Assembly (NCBI RefSeq): GCF_031755915.1
Contig: NC_083386.1
Location: 8,618,001 to 8,682,000, forward strand
Length of the DNA stretch: 64,000 bases
Direction of reading: 5' to 3'
Source: Ziziphus jujuba
Lineage: Eukaryota > Streptophyta > Magnoliopsida > Rosales > Rhamnaceae
The position numbers were made by a program, and so were the translations under genes. Below, one piece after another: positions 11,967 to 23,085 of this stretch. Position 1 is the first letter of the stretch, and each line of letters begins with the position of its first letter. The notes beneath the pieces are model-generated. The model was not told the DNA's origin. It searched no databases and saw only the letters and a list, made by a program, of their open reading frames with translations.

Positions 11967-12412
11967 GGGGGAGTGTGTGGGTGTGGTTAAAAGGAAAAAA
12001 ACAAATACAAAGTTTTCCATATGATGGCAAATGTGCATGTTTCATTTTCTTTAAAGATAGTACTCCAAGTTTGACCTCGCCAAGTCAATCTTTTAGATTA
12101 TAGAAATAAAAGTTTGTTTGTAAAAGTAATTGAAAAACTAGTTTTGATAGGAAATTGATTAATTACAATTAAAGAAACCGCCATATCTTTTGAAATATAA
12201 AAATGAAAGATGTTTATAAAATTAACTCAATAACCTGTTTTCTTGAATCAAATACTTATATATATATATATATATATATATATACGTTTTTAAAGGTTTC
12301 TTGCGGTTCCTCCACCCCCCATATTGTCAACGACAATTTTCACGATTTATTAAGTTTTATATATGAAACGCCGTTAGATCAAATGCTTGTTTTCCATATA
12401 GTAATGTGTTTG
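11111..12412. repeat. 1.3-kb duplicated segment, copy B (filled site)
   Basis: Near-identical partner of 3383-4680. It begins at the base after the copia LTR and runs through the 5' half of the DC1 pseudogene, a poly-T/poly-G tract (about 11930-11970) and a TA microsatellite (about 12256-12284). Beyond 12412 it continues into sequence (TTTATCAAAAGTTA) also found near 18435, so this copy keeps the natural right flank, unlike copy A. Confidence 0.85.
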
Positions 12413-14230
12413 TTTATCAAAAGTTAGACATGCACACCAAATTATTGATAGGTATTAAAAAAAAAAAAAAATACAAAATCTCAAATTTCTTAAGCATTAA
12501 ATTGACCAAAAAAAAAAAAAAAACACACACACACACACAAAATTGGCTACTTTTTTAAGATGAAACATTAATCGATTGTTTTTTAGGTGAGCACAATAAT
12601 GAACGAAGAAACATCATTAGTTAAAATATTATTTGAAAAGAGATGAAATCAAGCAGCAAAGATTCCCACCAAGAGTAATAAAATCTAATTGTAATTATTA
12701 TTAGTGATGATTGACCTTAGCCATATAATTAGTAATAAAATCTATATAACTTTTCTAATGTTTTTAAACATTATATTCCAGAAGTCACAGCTATCAGATC
12801 ATAGAAATAGAATAAATGGGTATATCAATGCTAATATATCTCTTTATATTTCATTAGTGGTTTTTGTTATTTAGGCTTTGAGAAGAAATTAAATGAAACA
12901 AAACTCATAATATACGTAGCATTGTTACCACTGCCCACTGCAAAATGTTTGTCTTGGTAACAGCCCACTGCAAAATGTTGCACTATTACTATGACATTCA
13001 CTCTCATGCCGGTAAAGCATCGCTTTGTCCATTAATAGTTGTTTCTAGTTTTTATTTATGTTGCACATATGTTTGATGAAATAATTCATTGTAAAGAATA
13101 AGTATTGATTTAAGATTGAATTCTAACCTAAAAATAAGAAAAATTATATATATATATATATATATATGGTTTTGCTATAAAGATGATCATGTTCTTTTGA
13201 CGATAATATAATATTAAACATTATTTTAATAGAGTCAGTTTTACGCTGACAATGATAGTCTTTTACAAAATATGCTTATAGAGTGGATCTGTCTCGGCGC
13301 AAAACTAACCCTTTCAAAATTATGTTTAACATTAGGTTCTTATTTTATGGAACAAACTTGATTTCCTCTATAACAAAACTGTATATATATTTATACACAC
13401 ATATAAGAATATTTCATTATCTCATAATTTATGTTGTTTGATCAGGACCAGATAATATATAATCTATGTAAAAATTATTAATATACTTTTGAACTAATTG
13501 CTTGTTTACAAAATTAGATGGCAAGATTGAATGGTAGATTAAAATTATACACACGCATATATATATATATACATATATATATATAAAAGCTATTGTGAAC
13601 GATAGATAATTATCTAATCTATGGTTATACGTTATCAGTGGGCGATGTTATATATTAGTTTTTCTATAATGTAGATATTTGAAAGTTTTTAACTTATAAT
13701 TACACATTAGGTACACATATTGTCTTACACATTTTTAAAAATAAAATATTGCTTGGGTGTATTTGCAAATTAAAAACTTGCAGATGGTTGTAATCATAAA
13801 AAAATTAAATAATAAATATTAAAATATAATTTATTACAATTTTGACCTTCTAGTTTTAATTTGTTGCAATTTATATAGATTTTTTATTTTAAAAAATTAC
13901 CTTTTGGCTCACAAACTTTTAACGGCTATTTGCTAAAAGTTAAATTAGACTAAAATGACATAAATTGAAATCCAAAAGCCTAAATTGGAACTTTTTAAAT
14001 TCAATTAATCCAAAAGAAAATCGAAAAATATTTGAGCTACAAATTGTGATTTTTAGATACAAAGAAAAATATAAAATAAATAAATAAAAATAAAGATAAT
14101 TTATATGAAATAAAACACCATGGTGAAGGTGATCACCAACCAGAATTATATAAAATAAATATATTTATATTCTTACCAATCTTTCATTTTGACTGTTTAT
14201 TTTATTTATTTACTTATTTATTTTTTGCAG
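12413..14230. other. intergenic, AT-rich, microsatellites
   Basis: No gene seen. The stretch contains poly-A tracts, a short CA run near 12523, TA microsatellites near 13146-13168 and 13557-13584, and a short direct repeat of GCCCACTGCAAAATGTT (about 12933 and 12963). About 12420-12680 resembles about 18430-18690 upstream of the second DC1 gene. Confidence 0.6.
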
Positions 14231-14360
14231 AGAAGAAGAATTTGAGTTTTAATTGCTGTTGTTGGAGGGTTAGAATGCAGTATGCAAAGAAGAGCTGATA
14301 ATGTAGGAGTGGTCAGTGGTGGGAGTACTCAGCAACAAAACAACAACAGCTACTTACAAA

Positions 14361-14385
14361 CAGAAAAGCTCCGTTGGATCTTTAT
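14361..14385 (+). promoter_or_regulatory. conserved 3' end of a non-coding leader exon, hydrolase 2
   Basis: The stretch GAAAAGCTCC...ATCTTTAT followed by GTAAGC is conserved before hydrolases 3 and 4 (GAGCTCCTTT...ATCTGTAT|GTGACT and GAGCTCCTTT...ATCTTTAT|GTGCTT). In all three a candidate donor follows directly, and a candidate acceptor TAG lies a few bases before the ATG (here 15250-15251). I infer a 5'-UTR exon ending at 14385 and an intron of 14386-15251. The upstream end of the exon is unknown. A short upstream ORF of seven codons (14275-14298) lies before it. Confidence 0.55.
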
Positions 14386-14390
14386 GTAAG

Positions 14391-14438
<48 letters not shown>
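14391..14438. repeat. (CT)n(GC)n compound microsatellite
   Basis: A run of CT dinucleotides passes into a run of CG dinucleotides just inside the inferred leader intron of hydrolase 2. Hydrolases 3 and 4 also have CT-rich sequence at this position in transcription orientation. Confidence 0.9.
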
Positions 14439-15259
14439 TGTTTTCTGTGGGTTTCTTACACATTTTGAGTTTCTGGTAATACATTTGCTCTCTCTATTAT
14501 CATAGAAAACTTTCATGTCATGCTTGTTATTTAGCATCATTTACTTGGATTTTGGGTGTATAATCGAGGATACAATATATTGGAGGATTTTAGAAGGCAA
14601 TGGGGGAAAATATTATTAATGCAGTTCTTTTTCACAGATTTAAGTTTTCTGGGACCAATGTCCATTTCACCATTTAGGCACACATAGGTGAGGGGTTTGA
14701 GTCTAATATACTATATATTGAAATTATACCCTTTTTTTTTTTTTTTTAAATGTTTTTCTTACTTTATTCTTGTGTTGGTATTCTTAATTCAACAAACAAT
14801 TGCTGGATTTGCTACAAAAAAACAAAAAAAGAGGGTTTAATTTCAATAAATACCATATTAGACTCAAAACCCTCCTCTATGTGTGTCTAAATAGTGAAAC
14901 GGACTTTGGTCCAAAACCCAGACTAACAAACAAAAGAAATTCTCATCTAATTAATTTCCATTTTTTTTGCTTTCTTGTCTTGTGTGTTCTTAGCTTGCAA
15001 CTCTGGTTCCACTTTCTCTTTCTATTTTCCTTTTTTTCTTAATTATTATTATTATTATTATTTTTTTTTATATTGACCTATTGATTGTATATTCTAACAA
15101 CTTTTTTCACAAGAAATTTTCGCAAGAAAACTAATCATTGTTAATAAGGGTATTAGGACAATCTAAAAGCTACGTTGAGTTGCAGAGGGGAAACTCTCTT
15201 TCAATTTCTTGGTCTGCATCTTAGTAAAGTTCTCAATTTTGATTGTTTTAGGATCTAAG

Positions 15260-17219
15260 ATGTTGAAGAGAATTGTGTTAGTCTTGCTTATTGGGTTGCT
15301 GGCATGGGCATATCAGAACACCCGCCCTGCACCTCCTAAAATCTGTGGGTCGCCCGGCGGTCCACCCATCACAGCTCCTAGAGTAAAGCTGAGGGATGGA
15401 AGGCATTTGGCCTACAAGGAGCATGGTGTGCCAAGAGAAGTTGCCAAATATAAGATTATCTATGTTCATGGCTTCGGTTCTTGCAGACATAATGAGCTGA
15501 TAGTATCAAACACATCTCCGGTACTTAATTCCTAACCTCTATGGATTTCTTAAAAATATTTGTTATAGAGACCGATTTCATTGTTTGTATTCTTCTCAGG
15601 AAGTTGTCCAAGAGCTAGGTGTTTATGTTGTGTCTATCGACAGACCTGGCTATGGAGAAAGTGATCCCGATCCTAACCGAACAGTGAAGAGTATGGCTTT
15701 AGATATAGAAGAGCTTGCTGATCAGTTGGGACTTGGATCCAGATTTTATGTGATTGGATTTTCTATGGGTGGCCAAGCGGTCTGGGGTTGCCTCAAATAT
15801 ATTCCTAATAGGTAATAAATACTAAATTACCTCTAGTTATCCATTTGGAAATTGCAAAGTTCAATTAGGACTATTCCTATATTATGTGGTTAGACAAGTA
15901 TATATAGTTCTCAAAAGCTTGAACTGTTAGAAAGTTTGTCGTAGTCGAACTGTGTATATCAAGCTTAACATATACATACACAATTCATGAATACAATAAT
16001 GGAATAAATTTGTTTTTTCATCATATATTCGTGATTATTTTTGTGTGAATTATCTCATACATAATCTTCAATTTGAAATATGCTTCCAATTGAATGTTTT
16101 GAATGCTGACTGTAGGCTAGCAGGAGCAACACTAATTGCTCCTGTTGTGAACTACTGGTGGCCAAGTCTTCCTGCAAATTTGTCCACAGAGGCCTCCTAC
16201 AAACAACCAGTAGGGGATCAATGGATACTCAGGGTTGCTCACCATTTTCCATGGCTAACATATTGGTGGAACACTCAGAAATATTTTCCAGCTTCCGGTG
16301 TAATAGCTGAAAACCCTGAAATTTTCTCACCTCAAGATTTACAAATTTTTGTGAAGATTTCTGGTCCTCAGAGAGAGAAATACAAGGTACTTATATTACC
16401 ACATGAAGCATTTTAGTTATGAGCAATGATTCACAGTACTCAATCGCTACATGGTGCATTATCCTTAGTATGTTCTATATCAGCTGTCAACAATAAGTTT
16501 GTATTGGAAGCAAAATGAGTATGTAACTGATATAATGGAACGTGTATTCATAGTAAATGAATATAAGCCTACTAGCGTTTATATGATCAGTTTGAAAGGA
16601 AAATACAAAAAAGTGAATTACATCTTCGTTGTGCTTCTAGCGTAGCGCACATTTTGTTGAACTAGGAGTTAGCTAGGAAAGGCATAACATAAACCATGTG
16701 TTTCTTTCCTCTAGATTTTATTCAGAGCATGTGAGTCTTGCAGATATTACAACCACCTGTTCCTTTAAATGAGTGATACCATGTTGCATGATTGAAATCC
16801 TCTGTTTGGATATTGAAGATGCTCATTGTCAAAAGGAGTACTAAAGTCACAATTTTCTAATTTGTTATTGTTGTTAACAAGATGATTTTTCCTTTTTCTC
16901 TGTTTTGTGGTGTTATTTGCAGCCTCAGGTGAAGCAGCAAGGAGAATTTGAATCCCTCCATCGAGATATGATGGTTGGATTTGGTAAATGGGATTTCGAT
17001 CCCATGGATATCGAGAACCCTTTCAGTAACCACGAAGGGTCTGTGCATATATGGCAGGGCGATGATGATAGGCTTGTGCCAGTTACGCTGCAAAGGTATA
17101 TTGTCAACAAACTTCCATGGATTCATTACCATGAGATACCAGGGGGCGGACACATGTTTCCATATCTCGATGGCATGAGTGAAGCCATCTTAAAGGCTCT
17201 TGTATTTGGTGAGAAGTAG
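15260..17219 (+). CDS. alpha/beta-hydrolase 2, complete
   Basis: Complete alpha/beta-hydrolase-fold gene, 346 aa. Coding exons are 15260-15520, 15600-15811, 16116-16386 and 16923-17219, all GT-AG. The Arg codon between exons 2 and 3 is split 2+1. The start MLKRIVLVLLIGLLAW is chosen because an acceptor (TTTTAG) lies 8 bp upstream and the paralogues start at the same place; it begins with a hydrophobic anchor or signal segment (residues 4-17). The oxyanion-region motif is YVHGFGSCR, the nucleophile elbow GFSMGG, the acid region WQGDDDRLVP and the His region GGGHMFP. The family is common in plants, and these motifs fit a membrane-anchored esterase or lipase-like enzyme, but the substrate is unknown. 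It is a tandem duplicate of hydrolase 1. Confidence 0.92.
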
Positions 17220-18862
17220 CCTACTTTTGGCATGGAGATAGATGTTCTTTTTGGTCTTCTTACTCTACTTTGTTTGATTTTCTACTTGATATATATTGAT
17301 TTTGAGATAGGAGACCACATAATGTAGATGTTGTTGTACAGTATGGTAGTTCTAGAGATGTACTGGGACAGAGTATCCCCAAAAAGATTCTATTAACAAC
17401 TGAAAGCATTCCGAGCACTGATTTCACATTGGGAAATTCAGTTTTCTCAAAATGTCAACAAACAGTTTGCATGAATGCTAGAGAAGTTATGAAATTCCAT
17501 TTGAAATGCTTGTTCTCTATATTTTAGTTTCCTTTTGTATCAAAGAGATAAAAAGGACTTTCACTTTCAAATTATTATCTTTAAAGTCTCTAAGGCACAA
17601 AAGTGGAAGTGTAGTATCTCGTGCTGGAAGCTGCAGACCCCTTTAAAGGATAATATTATGTTTATTTGGTAGTTGGAAAGTGATAGAATCCTCCTCCATC
17701 TGCAGAGTCTCAAGAAGAAGTGTGAAGGATACTTGGATATTGAAGTATTGGGCAGGGACATTTTAATTAAGAGTTAAGTCATAAACTTAGCTAATTCAAT
17801 CAAAACATAAAAAAAAGGGTATAAAATCAAGCATTTTTTTCCTTTAAATGTCTATTAGCTTAAGATAAGTTGTATTAAGACTCTCAGTTGCTTTTTAGGT
17901 GACCATAATGAACAAAAACAGAGCCTTCATTTGAATAACACTTGAAAATGGTAAAGGAGGAGGATTTCGATCAAAATGGATAAAAACAATTCAAGGTTTT
18001 CCATATGATGGCTAATGTGCATGTTTCTTTTTTTAAAAATAGCACTCCAAGTTTGACTTTGACCTCGCGAAGTCAGTCTTTTAGATTATAGAAAGTTTGT
18101 TTATAAAAGTAATTGAAAAACTAGTTTTGTTAGGAAATTGATTAATTACAATTAAAGAAACCACCATATCTTTTAAAATCTAAAAATGAAAGATGTTTAT
18201 AAAATTAATTCAAAAACCTGTTTTCTTGAACCAAATACTTATATATATGCGTGTGTTTTATTTTATTGTTTTATTTATTTCTTTTTCTTTTTTTTTTCTT
18301 TTTTCCCCCCTTGTTACCCTGGATTTTCACCAATTTTCCCATATTGTTAACGAACAATTTTCACGATTGATTGAGAAGTTTTATATATGAAATGCCTGTA
18401 GATTAAATGCTTGTCTTCCATATAGTAATGTGTTTGTTTATCAAAAGTTAAAACATGCACGCCAAATTATTGAAAGGTATTGAAAAAAAAAAAAAAGAAA
18501 AAAAAAGGACAAAATCTCAATTTCTTTAGCATTAAATTGACCCAAAAAAAAAAAAAAGAAGTGTCTTTTAGTTACTTTTTTAAGATGCAACATTAATCGA
18601 TTGTTTTTTAGGTGAGCATAATAATGAGCAAAGACACATCCTTAGTTAAAATATTATTTGAAAAGAGATAAAATCAAGCAGCAAACATTCCCACCAAAAG
18701 TGGGTACAAACAATACAAATTACAAAAACCATTTACGATATTTTACTATGCAGAAAACATAATTTGCTAAACTTCGTTACAAGCTTATTTTGGATAAACA
18801 TGATTTACTAAACGTTGTTACAAGCTTACTTTGCACAATTAATAGCATGATACTAATTATAA
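17220..18862. other. intergenic, composite of duplicated flanks
   Basis: No gene seen. 17330-17990 matches the 3' flank of hydrolase 1. 17998-18690 matches the flank otherwise found upstream of the first DC1 copy (about 12016-12680). The order of blocks differs from the first unit, so the duplication was followed by rearrangement. The stretch contains poly-A and pyrimidine tracts. Confidence 0.6.
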
Positions 18863-20336
18863 TTAGTTCATGTAATTAAACTTCTCTTTAAGTTCTCTTA
18901 GCACACTTTCAGCTCTTCCTTCCCTCTCCTCAAGTTCCTTGAGTTTTTCTCCTAGTTGTTTCTTCAATCCTTTCACTTCTTCTCGAATCTTTGCCATCTC
19001 CACATCTAGCTGAAGAAGAATGGTATGTTCTGCGGACACCATTTCATAACTAGCTACTGCCTCAATATCTTCTTCTGTGGTATTATCTCCTTGCTCCTCA
19101 ATCTCTTCTTGCTTTTCAGTTGAAGAAGATTCCACTATTTCCTCTGATATACTACTCGTCTCCTAAATATATAATACCATAATTAAATTTAGAAAAAAAA
19201 AAAAAAAGGAAACAAAGAAAAGAAAAGAATTTATGGGGCATTTGAATTAATTTGTTATACCTTAGGAAGAACACATTCGATATGAGTTGCAATCTTGCAT
19301 TCTTCACAGTGATAAGCACCATAATCTGGATCTCTTATTTCTTCGCAAACGTGACAGTAATACTGGTTTGAATCATCTTCTCTATAAGAACTGATAAGAG
19401 TAAGGGGATGGATATGGTCATAGTAATCGACGGTACTTGGCAAAGACATGCATGATCCGGAGTGGATATTAAAATCGCAGGCGAAGCAACGAAACAAATC
19501 AGCATCACAACCTTATTGCAGGCAATGCATAGAACATCATCCAGGTCTATTTTCTCAAAATGTGCAAGAAGGTGCTTATGGCGGTCATGTTTGACACTAG
19601 GCTTTAAGAAAGCACAACCAATGTCAAGGTTGAAGGGACACTGAGTACAATGGAGGACAAATGCATCTTTGATCCTCTTACGACATGCTATGCAACGCAA
19701 CTCATCAGCAGGCGGTTTCTGCAAAAGGGTTAGAGTGTGCTGTGGATGGAAAGGATGAACCATCTCTTTTGGGACTTGGGAACACAGTGGATGGAGATAG
19801 AAATGGCATCTTTGACAACCCAAAATGGGAACATCGAAAGTTCTCAACCCACATCCATTACAAGATCGTATATATTCTGACTTAAGAGGAGAGAGTTTAT
19901 GATCATGAAAGAAATGTTGAAACTCAAATCTCCTAAGTAATGCAGAGCTCATCCATTCAAAATCAGTAGAGCAAATAAGATCGATGCGGAAATCACATTG
20001 ATGGTGGCCACAATGGTAGAAATAACCGGATTTGGTTTCCCTACAGAAACTACATTCATACTTGATTTCACCATTATTATTAGGATTTGTGAAGGACAGA
20101 GTTAAAGGGTGGTGTGGGTGAAGTGGGTGATATTCTTGGGTAGTTTCTTTGAATTTAAAGCATTTGATATGTAGGTAGTACTTACATTCCTCTTTTGGAC
20201 AGTAGTAATAATCTTTGAAGTCTTTCATGTATCCACGGCAAACATTGCAATGTTCAAGGTTGATAAATCGCTTATCGGTACCAACAGACAAGGGATGGCT
20301 GTGGCTCGGATGAACTATCTCCTTCTTACTCAGCAT
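18863..20336 (-). CDS. DC1-domain zinc-finger protein with one frameshift
   Basis: Two-exon DC1 gene: exon 1 20336-19261, donor CCTAAG|GTATAAC, exon 2 19162-18863. It starts MLSKKEIVHPSHSHPLS. Cys/His modules in order: HCNVCRGYMKDF with YYCPKEECKYYLHIKC; YECSFCRETKSGYFYHC; SCNGCGLRTF with CQRCHFYLHPLC; CIACRKRIKDAFVLHC with CPFNLDIGC; and, after the break, CFACDFNIHSGSC and YYCHVCEEIRDPDYGAYHC. Exon 2 encodes a Glu/Lys coiled coil (KGLKKQLGEKLKELEEREG). A 1-bp deletion near 19520, after CIACNK, shifts the frame; the first pseudogene copy keeps the ancestral frame there. It is either a young pseudogene, a sequencing error, or a truncated 333-aa protein. Plant DC1 proteins bind zinc and act in stress and hormone responses; the specific role here is unknown. 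Confidence 0.75.
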
Positions 20337-23085
20337 GACTTAGGAAGTCAAAGAAAAGAAACAGAACTACTAAAACAATAGGACCAGAAGCAAATTCTGG
20401 GTCCAAGTTGGTCCAATTCTCACTGGAAAAAAAAAAAAAAAAAAAAAACCTCGGGGAGCTTACAAGGTCCAGAAATGCCGAATATTCAAGCTAGCTTGAG
20501 GTTGAAAGAGGAACTGTCCTTTCTATACAAGCTATAATGATAAGAAAAACCATGAAAAAATTCAATGCGCTTCCGGAGCACAACTCTCTGCCTCTCACAA
20601 AGACAAAGAAGTGGGGTATTAACAATACAAGGGGATTTTTTTATTTTTTATTTTTTTTCAACATATGGTGTTATTTTCACACTTGAAATAAATTAATACT
20701 AATAAATTTGACCTTCCAAACTTATAGTATTAATTATACGCAAGTTGTTGAGAAAAAATTAAAAGTAGTGGAAAAAAACAAATACAAGTTTTCCAAAGGG
20801 ACCGCCTCATGTTTATTTTAAAATAACTAACATGATTATTGACCTCCTCAAGTCTATCTCTTAAAATGAGAAAAATGAAAGTTGCTCATAAAATTAATTG
20901 AATAAACTGTGTTGTGATCTCAGGAAGAAAGCAATAATTAAAGCATCCTCCTTAAATTTTCTTTTAAATTATATTAACGAAAGTCTTTTTATAAAATGGA
21001 ATTTTCACCATGTTTTCTGCACTTTAATTAGTATTTGAAATGGTGCAATATAGGATAAAATGTAGGGGTTGTTCTTTTTACACGACCATAGTTTCTTTTC
21101 CCATTGCTTTTCTCTTAACACTGCCTTTTGAAAAATTTTCATTCTAAAATATCAGTCAATACTTCAATTAATACCAATATTAGCCCAAAATCAAAACGCC
21201 TCTTTTAATACAAAACCCCATGCATCAACGCCCTTCTTGAAAGAAAATAAATGCAGAAACACATAATTACTTTCCTCAAACAAAATTGCACGCAGAGAGA
21301 AAACTTTCTTTATTCAATGAAAAATCCTATATTTTTGAGGTTTTTAAAATCTAGCTGACTATGTGGCTTTACCTGATAATATATGATACTGATGTAGCAC
21401 AATATTAAATGCAGGCAAAAAAATACAGAATTTAAATTTATTTTTTTTAAAAGAAAAATCCATTAGTATTTATCAGCCATTATTGCAAAAGTAATAATTT
21501 GGATGAGGACCAAAAAAAAATCATATATTACACCACATATTTGACCTTTCCAAGTGATCTGTCTTTTAAATTATAGAAATGAAAGTTGTTCATAAAGTAT
21601 TTGAAAAAACTGTTGTCACGATCTGGAACCAAACACTTATATATATATATATATATATCCATTTAAATACTGTTAATGCAATATAGATATAATGTTTTTT
21701 TTTTCACATTGAAATTAAATGGCAATAATATTGTTTCCCTTCCAAATTAGTATTATTTATATTAATATATGTAACTTGTAAAGAAACAAGTAGAGGAAAA
21801 AACAAATACAAAGTTTTCCATATGATGCCATAATGCGCATGTTTATTTTAAGATAGCACTACATGGTTGACCTTGCCAACTCTATCTTTTAAATTATATA
21901 AATAAATGAAATTAGTTGTTTATAAAATTAACCGGACAAACTCTGTTGTCAGGGAAATAAGGACAATTGAAGGAACCACCAAGTCTATATTTTAAATTAT
22001 AAAAATAAAAGTTCAATTATAGAAATGAAAGTTCTTTTTAAAATTAATTGACAAACTAGTCTATCATTTGTTTTTTAATTATTTTTTCATAATTATTATT
22101 ATTATTTTTATTTTTTTATTTTTTTACAAACTCTTGTATACCAAGTATATATTTTGTTTGCAACTTTTTAAGAAAACAAACAGTTAACACTAAAAGTCAC
22201 CATTTCTTTTTATTTTTTTTATTATTTTTATTTTTTATTTATGAAATTGTGTATCCAATTGATATTTGCAGAGACTAGCATACTGTTTATCTAAGGGATT
22301 TGAATATGCAGTTTGTGCATGCTAACTTACATATCATCTGCTCTCTTCTCCCACAACCGATAAAGAGACTTGGATCAAATAATGTCCTGCTTCCAACACC
22401 AAATGTTATTCCATTTTCAAGTCCAATCAGATTTGCAGATTTTGAAGCTAAAAATTTATAAGCATTTTTGTTTTTATGTATTTTATTATTATTTTTAGTT
22501 TCCGGCTCAGCTCTTGCTAAGAAGCTAATAATGCTAGCATTGGTATAAGCATGCTTCCGAGATGACAAAAGAGCAAAGCAATATAGTTTTTGAATGACAT
22601 ACAATACAAAGAAAAAGCAACATTAATGGCGTTTAGGCTACAACTTCCTTGCAAAGTTCCAGAGTTCGAATTCTCTATCTCCAATAACAATGGATTAAAA
22701 AAAGAAAAGAAAAGAAAAGAAAAGAAAATTTGCTTTTCAATCAATATTTTAATCAAATTGTTTCTTAATATTATGAGAGAATGGGATTGCCAAAAAAAGC
22801 TACAGTCCCAACTAATTATCGTTTTGGGCTACTCTGCTCCTCCATGCAGTATCCCATCTCAGAACATAACACAATCTTTATGGTCTTTCAAACTTGAAGG
22901 CTAATAAGAACTTAGAAAACTGGGCCCAAAAAAAAAAAAAAAACAAAAAAAACAAAAATTGCCACATTCACTTTCCATTATATATTAGCCCTCCATACAT
23001 TTATGTTATCCAACATATACAAGATACAGAAAATTGATAGCAATAGTAAGGAAATGAAAAAGGTCACCTTCATTTCAAAAGTTGG
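20337..23085. other. intergenic, diverged copies of a local repeat
   Basis: No gene seen. Two diverged copies (about 20650-20900 and 21680-22050) resemble the DC1 flank at 4100-4560 and 11820-12290; all share ACAAATACAAAGTTTTCCA-like and TTGACC..GCCAAGTC-like blocks. Poly-A tracts occur at 20427 and 22928. A GTTCGAATTC motif near 22667 recalls a pol III B box, but no tRNA folds around it by eye. Confidence 0.55.

Noticed and set aside
22650..22700. GTTCGAATTC resembling a tRNA B box
   Set aside because: No A box at the right distance and no cloverleaf by eye; it may be a decayed SINE or chance.
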